A stretch of DNA of 5,139 nucleotides from Thalassospiraceae bacterium. Lineage in GTDB: Bacteria > Pseudomonadota > Alphaproteobacteria > Rhodospirillales > Magnetovibrionaceae. The stretch covers positions 1 to 5,139 of the forward strand of contig DAOVVL010000164.1 of the NCBI GenBank assembly GCA_030637205.1. Reading direction: 5' to 3'. Below are positions 1-5,139 of the stretch, piece by piece. The notes beneath the pieces were generated by a model. The model was given only the letters and a program-made list of their open reading frames with translations, was not told the DNA's origin and made no database searches. Every line of letters begins with the position of its first letter. Position 1 is the stretch's first letter. Position numbers and translations under genes: made by a program.

Positions 1-378
1 CAACGCCACATGGGTGGCGATGTTCTTGTGGTTGGGCTCGCCCGTTTCGGGGTTGTGCAGCGCCAAGGGTGGAAACGGGATGTCTTCGCCGGTGGTGCCG
101 CCCTTGGCAATGCCTAAGCTGTCGGTATGCATGATTTGAAAAGCAAGATAAGCGCCATCGGGTTCGGCCTCAAATACGGTTTCGCCTTCGCGATCCTTGG
201 GCGTGCCGCTCATATACAGTGTGCCGCCATCGGCGTTACACATTTGCTTGGCTTCGAGCAATATTCTTTCCAGCAAGCGTTTGTGGTCGTGTTCAGCGGA
301 CAGCGCAATGCCGATTTCAACCAGCCGCGCATAATCGGGGCCGCCTGAATTCGCTGGATTATTTGGTTCTGCTGCCAT
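1..378 (-). CDS. GAF-domain sensory/signalling protein, N-terminal fragment (3' end beyond window)
   Basis: The first 126 codons are present and the reading frame runs open off the left edge. Residues 1-14 form a polar leader (MAAEPNNPANSGG...). From about residue 18 the sequence is a typical GAF domain: a helix (LVEIGIALSAEHDHKRLLER) leads into LLEAKQMCNADGGTLYM at 41-56. Then come a strand ending in LAFQIMHTDSLGI (78-90), the glycine motif GGTTG (93-97) and IPFPPLALHNPETGEPNHKN. This FPPLxL...GxPNHxNxA segment is known from GAF domains attached to HD/HD-GYP phosphohydrolases and class III nucleotide cyclases. GAF domains bind small ligands or mediate dimers. The output domain is not visible, so the activity cannot be stated. 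No signal peptide or membrane segment is seen, so this part is probably cytoplasmic. The ATG at 378 is preferred because AGGCAGGA (390-383) lies just upstream. An in-frame ATG at 420 would add 14 residues but has no clear ribosome binding site. The gene is transcribed away from ubiD. Confidence 0.85.
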   Translation of the reverse strand, partial: MAAEPNNPANSGGPDYARLVEIGIALSAEHDHKRLLERILLEAKQMCNADGGTLYMSGTPKDREGETVFEAEPDGAYLAFQIMHTDSLGIAKGGTTGEDIPFPPLALHNPETGEPNHKNIATHVAL

Positions 379-382
379 TGGT

Positions 383-390
383 TCCTGCCT
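383..390 (-). promoter_or_regulatory. Ribosome binding site of the GAF-domain gene
   Basis: On the minus strand AGGCAGGA ends four bases before the ATG at 378. The purine-rich match is reasonable, although the spacing is slightly short. It favours the 378 start over the in-frame ATG at 420, which is preceded by an AT-rich stretch and GCGCCG with no Shine-Dalgarno-like sequence. Confidence 0.5.
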
Positions 391-475
391 CTTTGGCTCC
401 GTAGCCCGTGAGCCTTCCATCGGCGCAATTAAACCACTGAAACCCCCCGATGCACAACGCCCACAAACGCCCTTT

Positions 476-498
476 CCCTTTATTTTTGAAGGGTTTTT
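476..498 (+). other. Small hairpin followed by a T-run upstream of ubiD
   Basis: CCCTT (476-480) pairs with AAGGG (489-493) across an eight-base loop, and TTTTT (494-498) follows directly. This is the shape of a short rho-independent terminator on the plus strand. The stem has only five base pairs, two of them A-T, so it would be weak. No plus-strand gene lies upstream inside the window. It could be a minor attenuator in a ubiD leader, if transcription starts before it, or chance in an AT-rich gap. Confidence 0.2.
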
Positions 499-546
499 CA
501 TTGTTTTCTGTTGATTAGGGGCGAAAACGGTTAAACATTGGGGATC

Positions 547-2061
547 ATGGCATATGCATCATTAAGAGAATTCATCGAAGAACTGGAACGCGACGGCGAA
601 TTGGTCCGGGTCAGCAAACCGGTGTCCACTTACCTTGAAATGACCGAAATCCAGACCCGCCTGCTGGCTGAGGGCGGCCCGGCAGTGCTTTTTGAAAACC
701 CGGTATCTGAAGACGGAACTGCCTATTCGACCCCGGTTCTGGTCAACCTGTTTGGCACCGTGGCGCGCGTGGCGCGTGGCATGAACCGCAAACCGAACGA
801 ACTACGCGAAGTCGGCGAAATGCTGGCTTTTTTGCGCCAGCCCGAACCGCCCGGCGGATGGCGCGAAGCGATGGATATGCTGCCGCTGATGAAATCGGTC
901 ATGTCGATGAAGCCCAAGGGAGTGAAAAAAGCCCCGGTTCACGATGTGGTGCTGGAAGGCGACGATATTGACCTGTCCCAGTTGCCGATCCAGACCTGCT
1001 GGCCCGGCGAACCTGCGCCGCTAATCACCTGGGGGCTGGTGGTGAGCGGCGGACCCGACCCCGAAACTGATAAACGCGACAGCCCCAATCTGGGAATTTA
1101 TCGCATGCAGGTCACAGGCAAAAACACCACCTTGATGCGCTGGCTCAAGCATCGCGGCGGCGCACAGCATCTGGCCAGGTGGCGCGAAACGCACACCGAT
1201 CCCATGCCGGTCGCGGTCGTCATCGGCGCCGATCCCGGCACCATTTTGGCCGCCGTGACCCCGGTGCCCGACACGTTATCGGAATATCAGTTTGCCGGAT
1301 TATTGCGCGAACAAAAGGTCGAACTGGTCGATTGCAAAACCATCCCGCTGCAGGTTCCGGCCACCGCCGAGGTGGTGCTGGAAGGCCACGTGTCGCTAAC
1401 GGACACCGCCCCTGAAGGCCCCTACGGCGATCACACCGGCTATTATAATTCGGTCGAGGAATTCCCGGTGTTCACGGTTTCCGCCATTACGCGGCGCAAA
1501 GACCCGATTTATCTTTCCACCTTTACCGGACGCCCACCCGATGAACCGAGCGTGCTGGGCGAAGCCTTGAACGATGTATTTGTTCCGCTGTTTATTCAGC
1601 AGTTCCCCGAAGTCACCGATTTCTGGCTGCCACCCGAAGCGTGTTCGTACCGGATTGCGGTGGTATCGATGAAAAAAGCGTACGCCGGCCACGCCAAGCG
1701 CATCATGATGGGGGTGTGGTCGTACCTCAGACAGTTCACCTATACCAAGTTCGTGATTGTGGTGGACAGCGACATCGACGCGCGTAACTGGGATGATGTG
1801 ATGTGGGCCGTTTCCACCAACGTCGATCCGGCCCGCGACACCACCATCATCGAAGGCACGCCCATCGATTACCTTGATTTTGCATCGCCGCAATCGGGGC
1901 TGGGATCTAAAATGGGCATCGACGCCACCACCAAGATGGGGGCCGAAACGAGCCGCGAATGGGGCCGCAAGATCCGCATGGATCAAAAAGTGGTCGATAA
2001 AGTCAACACCATGTGGAGCGATCTAGGCCTGCCCGGTTCCGGCAAATCTATTTGGAAATAA
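547..2061 (+). CDS. ubiD: UbiD: 4-hydroxy-3-polyprenylbenzoate decarboxylase (prenylated-FMN dependent)
   Basis: This protein of 504 residues compares with about 497 in E. coli UbiD. UbiD decarboxylates 4-hydroxy-3-polyprenylbenzoate to the 2-polyprenylphenol in ubiquinone synthesis, using prenylated FMN made by UbiX. The N-terminus (SLREFIEELERDGELVRV) is family-typical. Cofactor residues are visible: N181 and E246 as metal ligands, and IYR 184-186, RWL 198-200 and RG 203-204 around prFMN. The catalytic triad is R186, E290 and D295, the last two within EGPYGDHTGYYN (290-301). The C-terminal half matches the UbiD pattern throughout: TGRPPDEPSVLGEALNDVFV, YAGHAKRIMMGVWS, TPIDYLDFASP and GLGSKMGIDATTK. 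These residue assignments come from remembered homologues. The ATG at 547 is chosen because translation then begins at the conserved N-terminus; GGGG at 540-543 is a weak, close ribosome binding site. An in-frame TTG at 538 would add three residues. pmbA follows 23 bases after the stop. No ubiX is in the window. Confidence 0.96.
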   Translation: MAYASLREFIEELERDGELVRVSKPVSTYLEMTEIQTRLLAEGGPAVLFENPVSEDGTAYSTPVLVNLFGTVARVARGMNRKPNELREVGEMLAFLRQPEPPGGWREAMDMLPLMKSVMSMKPKGVKKAPVHDVVLEGDDIDLSQLPIQTCWPGEPAPLITWGLVVSGGPDPETDKRDSPNLGIYRMQVTGKNTTLMRWLKHRGGAQHLARWRETHTDPMPVAVVIGADPGTILAAVTPVPDTLSEYQFAGLLREQKVELVDCKTIPLQVPATAEVVLEGHVSLTDTAPEGPYGDHTGYYNSVEEFPVFTVSAITRRKDPIYLSTFTGRPPDEPSVLGEALNDVFVPLFIQQFPEVTDFWLPPEACSYRIAVVSMKKAYAGHAKRIMMGVWSYLRQFTYTKFVIVVDSDIDARNWDDVMWAVSTNVDPARDTTIIEGTPIDYLDFASPQSGLGSKMGIDATTKMGAETSREWGRKIRMDQKVVDKVNTMWSDLGLPGSGKSIWK

Positions 2062-2084
2062 CACCTGAAAGTACGTTTGAATTC

Positions 2085-3422
2085 ATGTCCGATACCCTCA
2101 ATCTTCTCCAAGACCTGATTACAAAAGCCAAAAGCCAAGGCGCCGATGCGGCTGACGCCGTATATATCGAAGGCACGTCGCTTTCGGTGCATTGCCGCAT
2201 GGGCGAAATCGAACAACTGGAACGTTCCGAAGGGTTTGATCTGGGCCTGCGGGTGCTGATCGGAAAACGCCAGGCCATTGTATCGAGCGCCGATACCAGC
2301 ACGGCGGCCTTGGACGAACTGGTCAGCCGCGCAATTTCCATGGCGCGCGTGGTACCCGAAGATGAATTTGCCGGCCTTGCTGAACCGGACCAGCTAATTT
2401 CCGGCAAGATCGTTGACCTTGATATGTTCGACCCCCATGAGCCCAGCGCCGACGCGCTGGAAGAAATGGCGCACAAGGCCGAACAGGCCGGAATGGACAT
2501 AAAAGGTGTCACCAACTCCGAAGGCGCCGGGGCCAGCTTTGGCAAAACCCGCGTTGCGGTCGCCGCAAGCAACGGTTTGGCCCAAGCGTATGAGCGTTCC
2601 GGCTTTTCATTAAGCGCATCACTGATCGCAGGTGAAGGAACCGGGATGGAACGCGACTGGGATTACACCGGCGCGGTGTGGGCCGAAGATATGCGCACCC
2701 CCGAAGATGTCGGAAAAACAGCAGGCGAATATGCGGTGCGCCGCTTAGGCGCCAGAAAAGTATCGTCGCAAACCGTGCCGGTCATTTACGACGCGCGCGT
2801 TGCGCGTTCACTGTTGGGCCATCTTTCAGGTGCCATCAACGGCGCGGCGGTGGGGCGCGGCACGTCGTTTCTGAAAGACAGCATGAATGAACAAATTTTT
2901 GCATCCTCGATTAACATCATCGACGATCCGCTTCGAAAACGAGGTTTAAGTTCAGCCCCGTTTGATGATGAAGGCATCGCCACTGAAAAGATGAACATGA
3001 TCGAAGGCGGAAAGCTCACCAGCTGGTTTTTAGATCTTCGCTCTGCGCGCCAACTGGGTCTTCAAACAAGGGGCCATGCATCCAGAGGCGTTTCATCAAC
3101 GCCGCACCCCAGTTCCAGCAATTTTTATTTGCAGCCGGGCGACCAAAGCCCTGAGGAAATGATCAGTGAAATGGGCACGGGGCTCTACATCACCGAGCTG
3201 ATCGGCATGGGCGTCAATCAGGTTACCGGCGATTATTCGCGTGGCGCGTCGGGCTTTTGGGTTGAGGGTGGCGAAATCGCGTATCCGGTCAGCGAACTGA
3301 CCGTTGCGGGCAATCTCAAAGAAATGTTTTTAAGCCTAAAACCCGCCAACGACCTCGATTTCCGCTATGGCACCGATTCGCCCAGCATCCGCCTTGACGC
3401 CATGATGGTGGCCGGGGTCTAA
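2085..3422 (+). CDS. pmbA: PmbA/TldE: non-catalytic subunit of the TldD/TldE metalloprotease
   Basis: This protein of 445 residues compares with about 450 for E. coli PmbA (TldE). TldE pairs with TldD in a cytoplasmic metalloprotease that trims peptides such as microcin B17 precursor and degrades unfolded peptides; in most bacteria the natural substrate is unknown. Family features are the N-terminal block DAVYIEGTSLSVHCRMGEIE followed by LERSEGFDLGLRVLIGKRQA (about 25-64), the central GHLSGAINGAAVGRGTSFLKD (245-265), and the C-terminal TRGHASRGVSSTPHPSSSNF (328-347) and GVNQVTGDYSRGASGFWVEG (376-395). The HExxxH zinc motif of TldD is absent, which identifies the TldE side of the pair. No tldD lies in the window; separate loci are usual. 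The ATG at 2085 fits the family N-terminus. The frame stays open upstream into ubiD, where a TTG at 2052 would overlap that gene, but no ribosome binding site supports it. Only a weak GAAAG (2067-2071) precedes the ATG. Expression with ubiD on one transcript is likely by spacing. Confidence 0.94.
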   Translation: MSDTLNLLQDLITKAKSQGADAADAVYIEGTSLSVHCRMGEIEQLERSEGFDLGLRVLIGKRQAIVSSADTSTAALDELVSRAISMARVVPEDEFAGLAEPDQLISGKIVDLDMFDPHEPSADALEEMAHKAEQAGMDIKGVTNSEGAGASFGKTRVAVAASNGLAQAYERSGFSLSASLIAGEGTGMERDWDYTGAVWAEDMRTPEDVGKTAGEYAVRRLGARKVSSQTVPVIYDARVARSLLGHLSGAINGAAVGRGTSFLKDSMNEQIFASSINIIDDPLRKRGLSSAPFDDEGIATEKMNMIEGGKLTSWFLDLRSARQLGLQTRGHASRGVSSTPHPSSSNFYLQPGDQSPEEMISEMGTGLYITELIGMGVNQVTGDYSRGASGFWVEGGEIAYPVSELTVAGNLKEMFLSLKPANDLDFRYGTDSPSIRLDAMMVAGV

Positions 3423-3434
3423 AGCCCGGTTCCA

Positions 3435-3482
3435 GCCCAAAAACCCAGCCTTAACCACTTGTGCGAATTGGCTCTTTTGGGC
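3435..3482 (+). terminator. Weak inverted repeat after pmbA, possible terminator
   Basis: GCCCAAAA (3435-3442) is a perfect eight-base inverted repeat of TTTTGGGC (3475-3482). Inside it, AGCC (3447-3450) can pair with GGCT (3470-3473). The loop is long and no T-run follows the right arm, so this is not a standard rho-independent terminator. It may be a weak or processing hairpin between pmbA and the exporter gene, or chance. Confidence 0.25.
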
Positions 3483-3497
3483 CGCTCATGCTACATT
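3468..3497 (+). promoter_or_regulatory. Candidate sigma-70-type promoter for the ABC exporter gene
   Basis: TTGGCT (3468-3473) and TACATT (3492-3497) match the -35 and -10 consensus at four of six positions each, separated by 18 bases. They sit about 40 bases ahead of the TTG start. The match is weak and overlaps the inverted repeat arm, so it is only a candidate. Read-through from ubiD-pmbA is an equally good explanation for expression. Confidence 0.2.
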
Positions 3498-3521
3498 TCG
3501 CCGACTTTAGCCGCGGCCTTC

Positions 3522-3527
3522 AGGGGA
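3522..3527 (+). promoter_or_regulatory. Ribosome binding site that supports the TTG start of the exporter
   Basis: AGGGGA lies ten bases before the TTG at 3538. The frame has a TAG stop at 3508-3510 and no ATG or GTG between that stop and 3538. The next in-frame ATG, at 3571, has no purine-rich sequence ahead of it. The site therefore decides for a TTG start. Confidence 0.6.
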
Positions 3528-3537
3528 TTTCTTTAAC

Positions 3538-5139
3538 TTGAGTAAAAAACACGTCGCCACCTCCGTTCTGATGGGACGCCTCTGGCGTGAAAACATCCGC
3601 CAGTATACGGGCTGGCTGGCGCTGGCGGTGGTGTGCATGGCGATTATGGCTGTCGCCACGGCGCTCAGCGCATATCTGATGAAGCCGGTGGTCAACGACA
3701 TTTTTATTGCGCGCAATGAAGATATGCTGTGGTTGATCGGCGGCGCGGTACTCGCAACCTTTGTGATCAAAGGGGCTGCCAACTATGCCCAAACGGTGCT
3801 GATGGCATTTGTTGGGCTTCGCATCGTAGCCGATCTGCAAAAGCGTCTTTACGCACACATGACCGATCTGGACATGACGTTCTTTCACAACAATTCAACC
3901 GGAACGCTGGTCAGCCGCTTCACGGTCGATATCCACGCCATGCGCGCCACGGTTTCGCACGCCATTACCGTATTTGGCAAAGACCTACTTTCGCTGATCG
4001 GCTTGGTAACGGTTATGTTTGTTCAGGACGCCGCCTTGGCGTTTGTTGCATTTTTTGTATTTCCCATTGCGATCCTGCCGATTGTAAAAATCGGTCGCAA
4101 GATGCGTAAAGTCACCACCACCTTTCAGGAAGAAACCGGCCAGTTCACAACATTGCTTGAACAAAGCTTTCAGGGCATTCGCGTGGTCAAGGCCTACGGC
4201 ATGGAAAGCTACGAACAAAAGCGCATTGGCGAACTGGTCGATAAACTTTTCAAGACGTTTTTGAAATCCAACCGCACCCGCGCCATGAACAGCCCGCTGA
4301 TGGAAACGCTGGGTGGCGTCGCCATCACGGCCGCCATTATCTACGGCGGTTCGCGCGTGATAGAAAATGAAATGGACGCGGGCGGGTTCTTTTCGTTTAT
4401 CACCGCACTGCTGCTTGCGTACGAGCCGATGAAACGACTGGCCAACCTGAACGCTTCGGTTCAGGAAGGTCTGGCCGGGGCGGAGCGCACATTCGCGCTG
4501 TTGGACCGCGCATCGACCATTGTTGATGCACCGGATGCAAAAGTTCTACCCACGGGCAAAGGTGACATTCGTTTTGACAACGTTTTCTTTTCCTATCCCG
4601 GCGATGAGGATATGCCTGAAAGTGCCGGCCCGGCCCTTAGTGAAGTAAATATTCATGTTCCCGCCGGAAAAACCGTGGCGCTGGTGGGCGCATCGGGCGC
4701 CGGTAAATCAACCGTAATGAATTTGGTGCCGCGCTTTTACGATGTGGATCAAGGCCGGGTGCTTATCGATGGCTGTGACGTTCGCGAAGCGTCAATGGAA
4801 AGCCTGCGCGCATCCATGGCGCTGGTCAGCCAGGAAGTCACTTTGTTTGACGATACCATCCGCGCCAACATCGCCTACGGGCGCAATTCAGCCTCTGACG
4901 CCGACATCGAACAGGCAGCCAAAAACGCCGCCGCGCTGGATTTCATTCGTGAACTGCCCGATGGATTTGAAACCCGCGTGGGTGAACGCGGGGTAAAACT
5001 TTCCGGTGGTCAGCGCCAGCGTCTGGCCATTGCGCGCGCTATGCTGAAAAACGCGCCGATCCTTTTGCTGGATGAAGCGACATCTGCGCTGGACACGGAA
5101 TCAGAACGCCACGTTCAAAGTGCGCTTGAAAACCTGATG
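3538..5139 (+). CDS. msbA: MsbA-like ABC exporter, fused permease and ATPase (3' end beyond window)
   Basis: 534 codons are present and the frame runs off the right edge; MsbA-type exporters have about 580-600 residues, so roughly 50-70 are missing. They are homodimeric inner-membrane flippases; MsbA moves lipid A-core to the periplasmic face. An N-terminal permease (about 25-300) shows hydrophobic segments near 26-48, 64-92, 143-162, 164-184, 254-276 and 282-298. The intracellular-loop motif FFHNNSTGTLVSRFTVDI lies at 115-132. In the ATPase domain are the A-loop Y353, Walker A GASGAGKS (384-391, K390), Q-loop Q432, signature LSGGQ (488-492), Walker B ILLLDE (508-513, D512 and E513) and D-loop SALD. 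The switch histidine would fall past the edge. About nine acidic or polar residues (DEDMPESAG) are inserted after the A-loop. The TTG start is chosen from AGGGGA upstream. Lipid A export is inferred from resemblance; another lipid or drug substrate is possible. Confidence 0.88.
   Translation, partial: MSKKHVATSVLMGRLWRENIRQYTGWLALAVVCMAIMAVATALSAYLMKPVVNDIFIARNEDMLWLIGGAVLATFVIKGAANYAQTVLMAFVGLRIVADLQKRLYAHMTDLDMTFFHNNSTGTLVSRFTVDIHAMRATVSHAITVFGKDLLSLIGLVTVMFVQDAALAFVAFFVFPIAILPIVKIGRKMRKVTTTFQEETGQFTTLLEQSFQGIRVVKAYGMESYEQKRIGELVDKLFKTFLKSNRTRAMNSPLMETLGGVAITAAIIYGGSRVIENEMDAGGFFSFITALLLAYEPMKRLANLNASVQEGLAGAERTFALLDRASTIVDAPDAKVLPTGKGDIRFDNVFFSYPGDEDMPESAGPALSEVNIHVPAGKTVALVGASGAGKSTVMNLVPRFYDVDQGRVLIDGCDVREASMESLRASMALVSQEVTLFDDTIRANIAYGRNSASDADIEQAAKNAAALDFIRELPDGFETRVGERGVKLSGGQRQRLAIARAMLKNAPILLLDEATSALDTESERHVQSALENLM

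Larger units (their letters stand above)
379..546. promoter_or_regulatory. Divergent intergenic region between the GAF gene and ubiD
   Basis: These 168 bases separate two genes read in opposite directions, so they should hold promoters for both. The part nearest ubiD (about 471-540) is clearly richer in A and T than the flanking genes, with runs such as TATTTTTG and GGGTTTTTC, as expected of promoter DNA. I could not identify a -35/-10 pair with good consensus and spacing for either direction. A small hairpin (476-493) is described separately. No tRNA, small ORF with a credible ribosome binding site, or riboswitch-like fold was recognised. Confidence 0.5.

Noticed and set aside
127..348. A 73-codon plus-strand open frame opposite the GAF gene
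   Set aside because: The minus strand encodes a recognisable GAF domain through the whole stretch, so this is its shadow.
210..428. A 72-codon minus-strand open frame beginning at 428
   Set aside because: It is in a different frame from the GAF domain over the same bases and has no recognisable motif; the GAF frame is the coding one.
1396..1986. A 196-codon open frame on the minus strand inside ubiD
   Set aside because: It lies wholly opposite the conserved C-terminal half of ubiD, has a low-complexity His/Arg/Gly-rich translation and no recognisable family; it is an antisense shadow of GC-rich coding DNA.
2013..2084. A longer pmbA start overlapping the end of ubiD
   Set aside because: The extra 24 residues overlap the ubiD C-terminus, lack a ribosome binding site and do not look like PmbA, whose N-terminus fits the ATG at 2085.
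2048..2572. A 174-codon minus-strand open frame opposite pmbA
   Set aside because: The translation is Ser/Ala-rich and family-less, and the plus strand here is clearly pmbA.
3520..3888. A 122-codon minus-strand open frame across the exporter start
   Set aside because: It is opposite the N-terminal permease segment and rich in His, Arg and Gln with no known motif; no ribosome binding site is evident.
3729..4109. A 126-codon plus-strand open frame within the exporter
   Set aside because: It is out of frame with the transporter, which shows continuous ABC permease sequence across the same bases; the Arg/His/Cys-rich product is not protein-like.

Overview
The window looks like ordinary chromosomal DNA from a Gram-negative proteobacterium. 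It is moderately GC-rich. The proteins read like those of alphaproteobacteria, possibly of the Rhodospirillales type, but this is a judgement from family resemblance and gene order and was not tested by any search. Genes for ubiquinone synthesis and an MsbA-like lipid flippase also imply a respiring cell with an outer membrane.

Layout: (1) Positions 1-378, minus strand, hold the N-terminal 126 codons of a GAF-domain sensory protein whose output domain lies outside the window. (2) Positions 379-546 are a 168-base divergent intergenic region that must carry the upstream signals for genes leaving in both directions. (3) Positions 547-2061, plus strand, hold a complete ubiD, encoding the prenylated-FMN-dependent decarboxylase of ubiquinone synthesis. 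(4) Positions 2085-3422, plus strand, start 23 bases after ubiD and hold a complete pmbA/tldE, encoding the non-catalytic partner of the TldD metalloprotease. (5) Positions 3423-3537 are a 115-base gap with a weak inverted repeat and a clear ribosome binding site. (6) Positions 3538-5139, plus strand, hold the first 534 codons of an MsbA-like ABC exporter, opened by a TTG start and cut by the window edge just before the switch histidine.

The three plus-strand genes are co-directional. ubiD and pmbA are close enough to share a transcript. The exporter may be read through from them or have its own promoter. The genes do not form one pathway: they serve quinone synthesis, peptide or protein maturation, and envelope lipid export. 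The proximity of ubiD and pmbA is probably inherited housekeeping gene order.

I found no mobile element, CRISPR array, tRNA, rRNA, toxin-antitoxin pair or sign of recent transfer. I see no convincing undescribed system here. The points worth a second look are modest: the unknown output of the GAF protein, the non-ATG start and small acidic insertion of the exporter, the poor ribosome binding sites of ubiD and pmbA, and two weak hairpins in the gaps.
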